64,000 nucleotides of DNA from Sporolactobacillus pectinivorans (GTDB taxonomy: Bacteria; Bacillota; Bacilli; Bacillales; Sporolactobacillaceae): positions 722,744 to 786,743 of the forward strand of contig NZ_NXGA01000001.1 of the NCBI RefSeq assembly GCF_002802965.1, read 5' to 3'. The notes under the pieces were generated by a model that saw nothing but the letters and a program-made list of their open reading frames with translations, was not told where the DNA came from and searched no databases. A program made the position numbers and the translations under genes. Below, one piece after another: positions 18,336 to 26,982 of this stretch (positions within the stretch are counted from its first letter, which is position 1; each line of letters opens with the position of its first letter).

Positions 18336-19283
18336 ATGGGCCATCAAAAGGCAGATTTAATGCTGATTGCAGTCACAGTATTCTGGGGTTCGTCTTATTT
18401 GTTTATGAAAACCGGACTTGAAACATTGGGGATTTTTAATTTGACTGCACTTCGATTTTTGGTTGCATTTGTGATCACTGCCGTTCTTTTTGGCCGGAGA
18501 CTGCGTCACACAGACAAAAGGACCCTTTTTTATGCACTGATTCTGGGCGTGGTTCTTCTCGCAGTTTTTGCGTCAATCATGGCCGGCATGAAAACAACGC
18601 CCGCCTCAAAAGCCGGATTTCTCGTCAGCCTGACTGTCGTTTTTGTGCCGTTGTTGAATTCACTCTTATTTCGGTTTAAACCTGAACTGAAAATGATCGT
18701 CGGAGTGGCTCTTTCTTTGATCGGCATTGGTCTTCTCACCTGGAATGGCCGGTTGGCTCCCGAATCAGGAGATCTATACTGCGTGCTGGGTGCGCTGGCC
18801 AATGCTGTATATATTATTTTGGCGGACCGTTTCACGAAGCGGGTGAACTCGGTCGCGTTAAGCATCTGGCAGATGGGATTCACAGGCATTCTGGCTCTTC
18901 TTATTTCAATGATTATTGAAGTTCCCCGCATTCCGGACACGATGGGATCGTGGATTTCCGTTCTCGGACTGGGCATTCTTTGCAGTGCGGCCGGCTATAT
19001 GATGCAGACCGTTGCTCAGAAGTATACTACATCGACCCATGCCGGATTGATCTTTACTCTTGAGCCCGTATTTGCAGCGCTTTTTGCTTATATTTTTACA
19101 GGAGAGACCCTTTCTATGCGTGGTTACGCAGGCGCGGGACTTGTTTTGATCAGCATTATCATCATGGAAATCAATTTCAGAAAAATATCTGTTTCTTATT
19201 TTTTTCCCTCAAAGTCGATACTCCGTTTTATGAAAATCACACATTTTTTAAAAAAATTCAGAGATAGAAAGATAGTTAGGTAA
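18336..19283 (+). CDS. EamA/DMT family transporter
   Basis: A 315-residue drug/metabolite transporter with ten predicted helices in two EamA repeats (about 5-135 and 145-280). The signatures AVTVFWGSSYLFMKTGLE at the start and EPVFAALFAYIFTGE in the second repeat are plain. The last 35 residues are a basic, cytosolic tail that is longer than usual. It is divergent from a LysR gene that probably controls it. Substrate unknown. Confidence 0.9.
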   Translation: MGHQKADLMLIAVTVFWGSSYLFMKTGLETLGIFNLTALRFLVAFVITAVLFGRRLRHTDKRTLFYALILGVVLLAVFASIMAGMKTTPASKAGFLVSLTVVFVPLLNSLLFRFKPELKMIVGVALSLIGIGLLTWNGRLAPESGDLYCVLGALANAVYIILADRFTKRVNSVALSIWQMGFTGILALLISMIIEVPRIPDTMGSWISVLGLGILCSAAGYMMQTVAQKYTTSTHAGLIFTLEPVFAALFAYIFTGETLSMRGYAGAGLVLISIIIMEINFRKISVSYFFPSKSILRFMKITHFLKKFRDRKIVR

Positions 19284-19305
19284 CATAAAATTTTTTCAAA
19301 ACAAA

Positions 19306-19329
19306 AAGCCGGACGAAAAGTGCCGGCTT
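19306..19329. terminator. Bidirectional terminator EamA/gerQ
   Basis: AAGCCGG (19306-19312) pairs with CCGGCTT (19323-19329). On the minus strand T-rich sequence follows, ending the cwlJ-gerQ transcript. Confidence 0.75.
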
Positions 19330-19373
19330 GCCAAATATTGCTAAGGGATAGCCCCGCTAATTTTTCTAATGCA

Positions 19374-19913
19374 TTATGGCCTTCCGCCCGGCTGCGGCGG
19401 CGCGAATGGGTAACTGTAATTCATCGGCCCTTCGAAAGTGACGTAATTGACGAATACCATCGGGATCAGAAAACGGGTGATCGAATTCTCGTCTTTAATA
19501 ATCACATGGTCGCGCCCCGCAGCTTCGACGGTTCCGGTAAACACTTTGGCGTTCCATTCTTTGTTACCTTCAAATGTACAATACACTGAAGCTTTTTTCC
19601 CAAGATTGAGTCTTAAAATGTTTTCAATATAAGACTGTTCGACAAGAACCGGTGCGGTTGGGATCTGGGGCTGGCCAGGTGCTCCAGTGGGCGGCACGGG
19701 CATTGTCTGTGCCGGAAACGGAAAGGGAAGCGTTTGAGGCGGCGGAGCAGGCGTTCCGGCAGGCGTTGTGAACTGCCCCTGAAAAGGGAAAGACCCGGTA
19801 CCTGTCTGCTGAGGTTGCGACATTTGTCGGAAAGCGTCGTTTTCCCCCTGGCCATTTTGCGAATTGAACGAAGCGCCATACGGCCAATTTTCTGGTGGAA
19901 ATTGCGTACTCAT
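19374..19913 (-). CDS. gerQ: Spore coat protein GerQ
   Basis: A 179-residue inner spore-coat protein needed to position CwlJ in the coat. The first half is a Pro/Gln/Gly-rich low-complexity region. The conserved domain (about 98-165) begins QSYIENILRLNLGKKASVY and includes a GTVEAAGRDHVII core. Lysines that serve transglutaminase crosslinking in the family are few in the N-terminal part. ATG 19913 follows GAGGAG by 8 bases. It is the second gene of a cwlJ-gerQ operon with a 51-base gap. Confidence 0.93.
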   Translation of the reverse strand: MSTQFPPENWPYGASFNSQNGQGENDAFRQMSQPQQTGTGSFPFQGQFTTPAGTPAPPPQTLPFPFPAQTMPVPPTGAPGQPQIPTAPVLVEQSYIENILRLNLGKKASVYCTFEGNKEWNAKVFTGTVEAAGRDHVIIKDENSITRFLIPMVFVNYVTFEGPMNYSYPFAPPQPGGRP

Positions 19914-19964
19914 CTGAATCACTCCTCGTAGATCATGCTATAAATTTCACGGATCCGCGGTCTT

Positions 19965-20384
19965 CTAATAAACATCGGGACATTCGGCCGCTGTTGGGGA
20001 AAAGAAGCAATGTGCCTTATAGCGGCCGGAGTTCCACTGGTTAAACCATTGGGGCGGACAGGCGCCCGGCGGCTGAAAAAACCAGAGCGAATTGGTCGCG
20101 GGATTGAAACGTGCACCGTTCAGCACACGCCGGGCGAGCCGTCTATCCTGAGACCGGGCCGCCTGATAGAAGTAACCTTTTTGCGTGGCTTCAAATCCAC
20201 CCGGGCTTTGAAAGACCATCTGTTGAACATCTGTGATATTGCGAAAATCCAGGCAATTACCGAGTACACGGTTGACTCCGACATTGCCGACGAGCAACAT
20301 GCCGAGCTGGCCATCGCCTTCAGCTTCAGCCCGCATCAGTCGGGCCAGCAGTGAAACATCGCTTGATGAAAACTGAATAGCAGG
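19965..20384 (-). CDS. cwlJ: Spore cortex-lytic enzyme CwlJ
   Basis: A 139-residue SleB-type cell wall hydrolase that degrades cortex peptidoglycan in Ca-DPA-triggered germination. The catalytic glutamate is in MRAEAEGDGQLGMLLVGNV, and the tail carries the usual WYNQ-like and HCFF phrases. B. subtilis CwlJ has 142 residues. ATG 20384 chosen; GAGGAGG lies 11 bases upstream. The frame stays open to 20462 but the extra 26 residues are not family-like. It needs GerQ for localisation, and the next gene in the operon is gerQ. Confidence 0.93.
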   Translation of the reverse strand, partial: PAIQFSSSDVSLLARLMRAEAEGDGQLGMLLVGNVGVNRVLGNCLDFRNITDVQQMVFQSPGGFEATQKGYFYQAARSQDRRLARRVLNGARFNPATNSLWFFQPPGACPPQWFNQWNSGRYKAHCFFSPTAAECPDVY

Positions 20385-20410
20385 CATGGATGCGCAAGCC
20401 TCCTCTTTTG

Positions 20411-20439
20411 AATAATATGCAGGCTTATTTGATATCTGA
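20411..20439 (-). promoter_or_regulatory. Candidate sigma-E promoter of cwlJ-gerQ
   Basis: On the minus strand AGATATC (-35-like) is followed by CATATTAT (-10-like) about 11 bases later, ending roughly 27 bases before cwlJ. The match to the mother-cell sigma-E consensus is partial; expression in the mother cell is expected for this operon. Confidence 0.4.
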
Positions 20440-20593
20440 ATTAATTTTAACGGACGATACATGTATAAAGAATATGCTGTACCATGAAAATGATGACAGG
20501 AAAGGGATTCAGAGGCTCGGCCGTTTTTGGCCGTTTGGTGGTTTCCGGTGGCTCTGTTCCGATGGCCAATATATTGAAATTTTGTGACAAAAA

Positions 20594-20607
20594 TTATAGC
20601 GCTGTCA
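20594..20607 (+). promoter_or_regulatory. Candidate cre site upstream of pta
   Basis: TTATAGCGCTGTCA matches the CcpA consensus TGWAANCGNTNWCA at 12 of 14 positions. It lies well upstream of a likely -10 (TATACT, 20661-20666). In B. subtilis CcpA activates pta from an upstream cre, so this position suits activation. A perfect inverted repeat TTTTAGT/ACTAAAA (20653-20670) also overlaps the -10. Confidence 0.5.
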
Positions 20608-20711
20608 TTTAAATACGGCCCGATTTTTCAATTCCGGCTGTATGGAGGCAGCTTTTAGTTTATACTAAAAATAAATGCAGGCACAGGCACAATTGGGAGG
20701 CGAGTCGCGCT

Positions 20712-21704
20712 ATGGCGGATTTATTTGACAAACTGGAGGCCGAAATAAAACAGAACAGGCCGATTATTGTTTTTCCGGAAAGCGGGGATGAACGCGTTAT
20801 AGCCGCTGTGAAAAAGATGGCGGCAAATGGCACCGTTCTTCCAATCCTGATCGGAAAAGCTGAAGAAGCTGATGACGAAATAAAAAAGTTGGCAGGGGAA
20901 CAGAAGATCCTGTTCAGACATCCTGATACAGAAAAAAATATGGATTACCTGATCCGTGAGCTCGTTGCACGCAGAAAAGGCAAAACGGATCAAACTCAGG
21001 CGACGGAGTGGCTTCGGGATCCTGGATATTATGGCACGATGCTCGTTTATGCTGGTGAAGCGGACGGCCTGGTCAGCGGTGCTGTCCATTCAACGGCATC
21101 AACCGTTCGCCCTGCTCTGCAGATTATCAAAGCCCAGCCTGGCAAGAAACGTATTTCCGGAGCATTTATCATGGTCCGCGGCGAAGAAGAATATGTGTTT
21201 GCAGACTGCGGCATTAATATCTCGCCTGACAGCGAAACGCTGGCAGAGATCGCGGTAGAGTCGGCTGAAACGGCCAAATTGTTTGGCATCAATCCAAGAA
21301 TCGCAATGCTTAGTTTTTCCACTAAGGGATCGGCAAAAGATCCGGCGATCGATAATGTAACTGAAGCAGTCAGGCTGGCTAAAGCCAGGGCTCCCCAATT
21401 GCTTATTGACGGTGAGCTGCAGTTCGACGCGGCTTTTGTCCCCGAAGTTGCAGAAAAGAAAGCGCCGGGTTCACCGCTAAAAGGGCGGGCCAACGTCTTT
21501 ATTTTTCCGAATATCGATGCCGGCAATATCGGTTATAAAATGGTTCAGCGCCTCGGCGGATTTGTTGCGATCGGTCCCGTGCTTCAGGGACTGAACAAAC
21601 CGGTCAACGACCTGTCACGCGGCTGCAATGCCGATGATGTATACAAGCTCGCACTAATCACAGCGAAGCAGGCTCTGACCGTGCGCAGCCATCAGAAAGT
21701 CTGA
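20712..21704 (+). CDS. pta: Phosphate acetyltransferase
   Basis: A 330-residue enzyme converting acetyl-CoA and phosphate to acetyl-phosphate, the first step of acetate overflow. It is the short PTA form without the N-terminal regulatory domain, matching B. subtilis Pta (323). Conserved parts: FPESGDERV near the N-terminus, GEADGLVSGAVHSTASTVRPALQ, and FPNIDAGNIGYKMVQRLG near the C-terminus. GGGAGG precedes the ATG. A CcpA site and an operator-like repeat lie upstream, and a terminator follows. Confidence 0.96.
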   Translation: MADLFDKLEAEIKQNRPIIVFPESGDERVIAAVKKMAANGTVLPILIGKAEEADDEIKKLAGEQKILFRHPDTEKNMDYLIRELVARRKGKTDQTQATEWLRDPGYYGTMLVYAGEADGLVSGAVHSTASTVRPALQIIKAQPGKKRISGAFIMVRGEEEYVFADCGINISPDSETLAEIAVESAETAKLFGINPRIAMLSFSTKGSAKDPAIDNVTEAVRLAKARAPQLLIDGELQFDAAFVPEVAEKKAPGSPLKGRANVFIFPNIDAGNIGYKMVQRLGGFVAIGPVLQGLNKPVNDLSRGCNADDVYKLALITAKQALTVRSHQKV

Positions 21705-21732
21705 TTGGGGCCTTTTGTAAATCAGAAATAAA

Positions 21733-21767
21733 AAAAGAGATCTCTGCAAATTGGGGGATCTCTTTTT
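21733..21767 (+). terminator. Terminator after pta
   Basis: AAAAAGAGATC pairs with GATCTCTTTTT; also usable by the convergent gene that ends at 21859. Confidence 0.85.
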
Positions 21768-21858
21768 GCTATCACTTTTAATGGAGCAGAAACAACTAAC
21801 CGCTTGATCAGTGAATCCTCGGGAAAAGCCGCCCCGTCCGAATGAGTGCGGCAGCTCT

Positions 21859-22332
21859 TTATGATTCAGGATGGAATCCTTCTTCAATCAAGTATTCTTT
21901 TGCCTCTTTATATGTGCGGAATGTGCCGTCCAGCAAGTCGCCGGCATACACGTTCCAGAGTTCATTGTCATAAATCACTTCAAGTTTCTGCCTGTCGCTG
22001 TTTGCCCAGATCTCGTGATCGTTGCCATCGGCGGTATTCGCTTCATAGATGCCTTCAGGCGACAGCACGTGGATCGCTTTTTGAAGAATTGTTCGCAGTT
22101 CTTCTTCAGAGAAATCACGAATATTGACCAAGCCTTTATCATCCGGTTCATATCCGCCAACTCCTCGGATATACACATAACCATTACCGTTCGGATGCAA
22201 ATGATAAACGACATTTTTCTTGTCTGCGGCACTTTCCGCATATTGAAAATTAACCCGGCCGAGTGAAACCTCTTTTTTCTCCAGCTCGGGAAAAGATTCA
22301 ATGATCGACAGTTTTTGCTGATAATCAAGCAT
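21859..22332 (-). CDS. Hypothetical cytosolic protein
   Basis: I do not recognise this family. From ATG 22332 it has 157 residues; the frame is open to 22422 but a -10 TATAAT (22372-22377) lies inside that extra part, so transcription probably starts after it. The protein is soluble and acidic, rich in Tyr, Glu and Asp, and has no signal peptide. Phrases such as VVYHLHPNGNGYVYIRGV and GTFRTYKEAKEYLIEEGF suggest an alpha/beta domain with a C-terminal helix. Codon use resembles its neighbours, so I think it is real. Confidence 0.65.
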   Translation of the reverse strand: MLDYQQKLSIIESFPELEKKEVSLGRVNFQYAESAADKKNVVYHLHPNGNGYVYIRGVGGYEPDDKGLVNIRDFSEEELRTILQKAIHVLSPEGIYEANTADGNDHEIWANSDRQKLEVIYDNELWNVYAGDLLDGTFRTYKEAKEYLIEEGFHPES

Positions 22333-22554
22333 AAATGAACCATCAACTCCGTTTTCATATTTCTTCGGTTCATTATAGCATACAGGCTGCGGCTGATAAC
22401 AGGCCAGGTCACCGTTGTCCATTTAAACCCTTCAAATCGGTTTTGGTAACACCCAATGACTGAGCTCTCTATAGGGTCTAATGTGATTGGTTCCGAGACA
22501 AGGAAACAGCACTTTGCACGTTAAAATAAAGTGAATTTCTGGTATTAAATAGTA

Positions 22555-22591
22555 TTGACATCTTTTTACACCTAGTGTACTATACAACTAG
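22555..22591 (+). promoter_or_regulatory. Strong sigma-A promoter with GntR operator
   Basis: TTGACA (22555-22560), a 17-base spacer and TACTAT (22578-22583) form a near-consensus promoter. An inverted repeat CTAGT-N10-ACTAG (22572-22591) spans the -10. The operon encodes a YtrA-type GntR repressor, which is the likely ligand of this operator. The start codon is about 36 bases downstream. Confidence 0.75.
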
Positions 22592-22626
22592 TACGTTAGT
22601 GCATTAACTTTTATTGTGGGGGATAG

Positions 22627-23418
22627 ATGATGACAGCGTGGATTGCTTTATTGAAAAAAGAACTGCGTTTGGGAAGTCTGGCGTTTATTGTTTTCCTCGC
22701 TTTTCAGCTACTGATTATGGCGCTGGGAATTTTTCTGGCGATTCGCTTTGAACAGGGACTAACAAATAAATGGTCATTAATCACGGCATTTGGTGCTCTG
22801 TTGCTCCTCTGCCATATTTTGTACCTGGTCAGTTACATGCTAGTCAATGTTTTTTCGGAGAGAAAAACGTTTCATTTATGGATGCACAATCCGCTTCCGG
22901 CCTGGTCGATGCTTGCCGCAAAACTGCTGAGCGGGCTCATTTACATGACCGTTTCGTTGCTCATCGCCGCTATCTATGCGTGGATCGGATTTCTGATTTA
23001 CAGCCGTTATACATCGATTCCTAAGAGTGTGCATGTCTACCGGTACGCGACATTCATATCGGCTCAAATGTACTGGATCGCCATTTTCAGCGGTATCGTC
23101 TTTATCTTTTTATGGCTCGTCCTTCGCTACTTCCAATCAAGAGTAGGGAAATGGTCGTGGCTCGTGATGATTATCGGCATTTCAGCAGTAATTTACGCCT
23201 TAGTCAAACTGACGCAGCTTGGTGTTCTAACGTTTCTTACGCACTGGGGCAGGATTCCTGAATCATTCATGCGTTATTGGATTTCCACTTCCGGGATCTC
23301 CCGCACAGGAGGAGTTTCAGTGGATTACATCGGAAATTATGTCGCAGGACTGCTTGTTATGCTCATTCTCTACACGCTGTCCTCCTGGCTGATGGATCAC
23401 AAACTCGAGGCGTCCTGA
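22627..23418 (+). CDS. ABC exporter membrane subunit, YtrC/D-like
   Basis: A 263-residue protein with six or seven hydrophobic helices and no other motif. The N-terminal WIALLKKELRLG amphipathic start and the FLTNK/FSERKTFHLWMHNPLP loop resemble permeases of YtrA-controlled operons. It is the first gene of a five-gene operon, before the regulator. GGGGGAT precedes two adjacent ATG codons (22627, 22630). The substrate is unknown. In related operons such permeases respond to cell-wall antibiotics. Confidence 0.82.
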   Translation: MMTAWIALLKKELRLGSLAFIVFLAFQLLIMALGIFLAIRFEQGLTNKWSLITAFGALLLLCHILYLVSYMLVNVFSERKTFHLWMHNPLPAWSMLAAKLLSGLIYMTVSLLIAAIYAWIGFLIYSRYTSIPKSVHVYRYATFISAQMYWIAIFSGIVFIFLWLVLRYFQSRVGKWSWLVMIIGISAVIYALVKLTQLGVLTFLTHWGRIPESFMRYWISTSGISRTGGVSVDYIGNYVAGLLVMLILYTLSSWLMDHKLEAS

Positions 23419-23457
23419 GCAAGATGAATCGGGCACCGTATAAGGAGGTTTACCTAG

Positions 23458-23835
23458 ATGGCTGAGTCATTCAACACGTCAGCTCCGATCTATCTACAGC
23501 TTTGTGAACGCATCAAGAACAAAATCATACGCGGAGAGATCAGTTCCGGTGAGCGCCTGCCTTCAGTGCGCGATCTGGCGATTGATTCAGGTGTAAACCC
23601 CAACACGGTGCAGAGGACTTATCGTGAACTGGAGGATACGGGGGTTGTGGAAAAACGGAGAGGGCAAGGCACATTTGTCACAGACGATCAGGAAATTCTT
23701 CAGCAGATGAGGGATGAACTGAAAGAAAAGCATATATCCGGTTTTGTCCGTGAAATGAACGAGATGGGCTACACAAAAGCAGAGATGCTGGAAGGTCTTC
23801 AAGCTTATTTTGTGAAAAAGGAGGAAAAACAATGA
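23458..23835 (+). CDS. GntR family regulator, YtrA type
   Basis: A 125-residue regulator with a GntR winged helix (GERLPSVRDLAIDSGVNPNT, then EKRRGQGTFVT) and a short helical tail. It is close in plan to the regulator at 1250-1648 but clearly different in sequence. AGGAGG is 8 bases before the ATG. It overlaps the next ATPase gene by 4 bases (ATGA). It presumably represses the operon through the palindrome at 22572-22591. Confidence 0.92.
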   Translation: MAESFNTSAPIYLQLCERIKNKIIRGEISSGERLPSVRDLAIDSGVNPNTVQRTYRELEDTGVVEKRRGQGTFVTDDQEILQQMRDELKEKHISGFVREMNEMGYTKAEMLEGLQAYFVKKEEKQ

Positions 23836-24524
23836 TTCAACTCGAAGATGTTTCTAAGCGCTATTTGACAAAAAAAGCTCTTAAAGGTATTAGTTTCCAG
23901 ATTGAGCCCGGGCATATCATCGGATTAATCGGATCGAACGGCAGCGGGAAATCGACAACACTGAAACTAATTTCCGGCCTGATCTGCCCCACTAGGGGAA
24001 CAGTACTCGTCGACGGACAGATGGCAAACCGCCGGATCTGCAGCAAAGTCGCCTATCTTTCGGAACTGGACAGCTATTATTCTTTTTTTACCGTGAAGCA
24101 GACTGTCGACTTTTACAATCAGACCTTCAGTGACTTCAACCGGGAAAAAGCGGAAGAAATGCTCGATTTTATGAAGCTCGACCGCAGCCAGAAAGTGAAA
24201 CATCTGTCCAAAGGGAACCGCGGCCGGTTGAAAATTGTGGTCACGCTGGCCCGTGATGCGCCGTTCATCCTGATGGACGAACCGCTCTCCGGTCTGGATC
24301 CGATGGTGCGCCAATCCATTGTCAAAAGCCTGATTTCGTTTATTGACCTGGAAAAGCAGACTGTGATTCTGACTACTCACGAGCTGCAGGAAATTGAACC
24401 GCTGCTTGATACGGTAATTTTAATTAAGGATGGCGCGATTCTGGATGTGAAGCGTGTCGAGGACATCCGCAGCAAGGAAAATCTTAATCTGGTGGATTGG
24501 ATGGTGAAAAAATATGGCCAGTAA
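23832..24524 (+). CDS. ABC transporter ATP-binding protein
   Basis: A 230-residue ABC ATPase. Walker A GSNGSGKST (about 37-45), signature LSKGNRGRLK, Walker B FILMDEPLSG and switch TTHE are present. Its signature sequence LSKGN departs from the LSGGQ consensus, as in YtrB-like ATPases. It overlaps genes on both sides and probably serves the permease at 22627. Confidence 0.92.
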   Translation: MIQLEDVSKRYLTKKALKGISFQIEPGHIIGLIGSNGSGKSTTLKLISGLICPTRGTVLVDGQMANRRICSKVAYLSELDSYYSFFTVKQTVDFYNQTFSDFNREKAEEMLDFMKLDRSQKVKHLSKGNRGRLKIVVTLARDAPFILMDEPLSGLDPMVRQSIVKSLISFIDLEKQTVILTTHELQEIEPLLDTVILIKDGAILDVKRVEDIRSKENLNLVDWMVKKYGQ

Positions 24525-25455
24525 TACTGAACTGCAGAAAAAACCTGCGGTGAAGCTGGAACATGTTACGAAGAAATTCGGCAGCAAGACTGTGATTGAC
24601 GATCTGAGCTTCGAAATCTACGGTGGTGAAGTTTTTGGCTTTCTCGGACCGAATGGTGCCGGCAAGACGACGACAATCCGAATGATTGTCGGCCTGATGC
24701 GAATGACGCATGGCAATATTTTTATTCAAGGGCACAGCATCAAAAATGAATTCAAACAGGCGATGCGTCAGGTCGGTGCAATCGTCGAGAATCCGGAAAT
24801 GTACAAATTCCTGACCGGCTATCAGAATCTGGTGCATTACGCGCGGATGATCCCCGGAATCGGCAGGGAGCGGATCATGGAGGTCGTCAAACTTGTTGAT
24901 CTGGAAGATAGAATCAATGAAAAGGTGAAAAAATATTCTTTGGGTATGCGGCAGAGGCTCGGCGTCGCCCAGGCTTTGCTCCACCGCCCTTCCGTACTGA
25001 TTCTTGACGAACCAACGAACGGGCTCGATCCGCAGGGCATCCATGATCTGCGCAATTATCTGCATGAACTTTCCCGCACGGAAGGCGTCGCGGTGATCGT
25101 TTCCAGCCACCTGTTGTCGGAAATGCAGCAAATGTGCGACCGCATCGGTATTATCAAAAAAGGCAAAATGATTGGCGTTGAAACAGTCAGCGATTTTATG
25201 GAAGAAGGTAGCGGGAAAGTCCGTTTCAGCGTTGACAACGGGCAGGCGGCCGCGCAGGCTATTAAAGAAAACCTGTCGCTTGACGCTGTATCCGTTGAGG
25301 CAGAAGCTATCGAACTTGCTATTGGCCATGAACAAATTCCGGAAGTTGTCGGGACGCTGGTGACTGGAAATGTGAAAATCTATGGTGTCGTTCCGGTTAC
25401 TCAATCGCTGGAAGACAGATTTCTAGAAGTGACTGGAGGGAAGGGCATTGGCTAA
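24514..25455 (+). CDS. ABC transporter ATP-binding protein, BcrA-like
   Basis: A 313-residue ABC ATPase of the bacitracin/lantibiotic export type. Walker A GPNGAGKTT, signature YSLGMRQRLGVAQALL, Walker B VLILDEPTNGLDP and switch SSHLLSEM. The last 90 residues are the extra C-terminal domain found in BcrA/YhcH-type ATPases. It starts inside the end of the preceding ATPase gene and overlaps the following permease, with which it probably forms the transporter. Confidence 0.93.
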   Translation: MASNTELQKKPAVKLEHVTKKFGSKTVIDDLSFEIYGGEVFGFLGPNGAGKTTTIRMIVGLMRMTHGNIFIQGHSIKNEFKQAMRQVGAIVENPEMYKFLTGYQNLVHYARMIPGIGRERIMEVVKLVDLEDRINEKVKKYSLGMRQRLGVAQALLHRPSVLILDEPTNGLDPQGIHDLRNYLHELSRTEGVAVIVSSHLLSEMQQMCDRIGIIKKGKMIGVETVSDFMEEGSGKVRFSVDNGQAAAQAIKENLSLDAVSVEAEAIELAIGHEQIPEVVGTLVTGNVKIYGVVPVTQSLEDRFLEVTGGKGIG

Positions 25456-26407
25456 TTTTCTCGGACTTGTACAAAATGAAAATATGAAAATTTATCGCAG
25501 AGGTTCGGCAAAAGTTTTTGCAATTATTCTGATCGGTTTGCTTCTTCTGGGCGCGCTGGTGGTCAAATTGAATGAACCGAGTCACCCGGCGAAAGATACC
25601 CACTGGCAGCAAAGCCTGCGTCAGCAAAACACGCAGTATCAGCAGGCGCTGACGCAGATGAAGAAAAATGATTCTTATCAAAACTATTATAAAAGCCAGA
25701 TCGCGATCAATCAGTACCGGATCGATCACAATCTTCAACCCGCTCAGCGAATGACCTTATGGAGTTTTGTAGCAAATTCAACATCGATGATGGTTCTTGT
25801 CATCAGTATTTTCACGATTATTGTTGTATCCAATTCAATTGCGAGCGAATTTAATACCGGGACAATTAAGCTTTTGATGATACGCCCGATATCCAGAACG
25901 GAAATTCTGCTCTCCAAATATATTTCATCACTTCTGTTTTCCATTATGTGCCTCGTGGTACTGTTTATTTTTTCCTGGCTGATCGGCGGCCTGTTCTTCG
26001 GGTTCAGCGGGGCAAATGAAGTTCATCTCAGTTACACGAATGGGGTGGTGCACGAAAGCAGCTGGATTCTTGCCACTTGGGGAAATTATTTGCTGGATGG
26101 TGTTCAGCTCATCATGATGGTGACACTGGCGGGTGTGATTTCGGCCATATTCCGCAACGGTGGACTTGCCATTGGCCTGACGATTTTTCTGATGATGGGT
26201 TCAAATACAATCTTAGCTTTTATTAGCCAGTATGACTGGGTTAAATACGTGCTGTTTACGAATTTGGATCTGAACCAGTATTATAACGGCCAGCAAATGC
26301 GCAATGATATGTCGCTCGGTTTTTCGCTGATCGTTCTTGCCGCCTATTATCTAATTTTTGCGGTTGCCGGCTGGCTGTTCTATACGAAACGGGATATTAA
26401 AGCATAA
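25448..26407 (+). CDS. ABC-2 permease, BcrB-like
   Basis: A 319-residue exporter permease with an N-terminal helix, an extracytoplasmic Gln/Asn-rich loop (about 50-105) and five further helices. FNTGTIKLLMIRPISRTEILLSKY is the typical coupling region of ABC-2 permeases (given in pieces: EFNTGTIKLL, RPISRTEILLSKY). It is the last gene of the operon and overlaps its ATPase by 8 bases. Resistance to a peptide antibiotic is a family-level guess. Confidence 0.9.
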   Translation: MANFLGLVQNENMKIYRRGSAKVFAIILIGLLLLGALVVKLNEPSHPAKDTHWQQSLRQQNTQYQQALTQMKKNDSYQNYYKSQIAINQYRIDHNLQPAQRMTLWSFVANSTSMMVLVISIFTIIVVSNSIASEFNTGTIKLLMIRPISRTEILLSKYISSLLFSIMCLVVLFIFSWLIGGLFFGFSGANEVHLSYTNGVVHESSWILATWGNYLLDGVQLIMMVTLAGVISAIFRNGGLAIGLTIFLMMGSNTILAFISQYDWVKYVLFTNLDLNQYYNGQQMRNDMSLGFSLIVLAAYYLIFAVAGWLFYTKRDIKA

Positions 26408-26604
26408 ACAGGAGATAAAATGCTTGAAAAAGAAGGGGAGTCGTATTCGTTGCGGCTTCTTCTTTGTATTTTTTTCCATAGATATTGGAATTTTATCGTA
26501 ATATCATTCATCGTTCAGGGAAAGTTCATAATAGACTTGTAAGATAAAAACATCCAATAGATAAATCCCGGGAAGCAATAATGAATTCCGAGGAGGAGAA
26601 AACG

Positions 26605-26901
26605 ATGAAAAGTATTTTTTCTTTTAAAGTTTACGCGGCGGCCTTTCATGTTAGACAAATGATTCACTTCTACCTGTACTGCGAGAAGATGCAGCAAACT
26701 GTTTATGTTTACGGAAAAAGTAAGGTGGAACAGATTCACAAACTTCCGGAACTTCTGTCCGTTTTGATCGCCAATCTGTCCAGCAGCGAGGAATGCCTGG
26801 TTGTGGTTGAAGGAAACCGGGCGAATCAATTAAAAAGAGTTCTCGCTATGATTGGCCAAGGGATGCCGCTGAAAAAAGAACGACCAAGCCTAGCTTATTG
26901 A
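26605..26901 (+). CDS. HPr-like protein, divergent
   Basis: A 98-residue protein starting at ATG 26605 after AGGAGG (26591-26596). Aligned from residue 1 it follows the HPr fold: FHVRQ at 14-18 matches the IHARP phosphorylation loop with His15 and Arg17 in the same numbering. Proline 18 is Gln, and the Ser46 region (KSIMG in HPr) is replaced by IHKLP, so the HPr kinase site is lost. The C-terminus adds about 10 residues. It is a stand-alone gene with a strong terminator. The family link is by my own alignment; function is unknown. Confidence 0.65.
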   Translation: MKSIFSFKVYAAAFHVRQMIHFYLYCEKMQQTVYVYGKSKVEQIHKLPELLSVLIANLSSSEECLVVVEGNRANQLKRVLAMIGQGMPLKKERPSLAY

Positions 26902-26928
26902 AAAAATATCGAGCCACTGAAAAAAATG

Positions 26929-26957
26929 AACCGGAGAGAAAATTTTTCTCTCCGGTT
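26929..26957. terminator. Strong bidirectional terminator
   Basis: AACCGGAGAGAAAA pairs with TTTTCTCTCCGGTT between convergent genes. Confidence 0.92.
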
Positions 26958-26982
26958 CTGTTTGTGCGCCCCCGTTTTTGAT

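Noticed and set aside
24484..25404. Long open frame on the minus strand, 306 residues
   Set aside because: Antisense to a clear ABC ATPase gene with all motifs; His/Phe/Asp-rich composition and no ribosome site.
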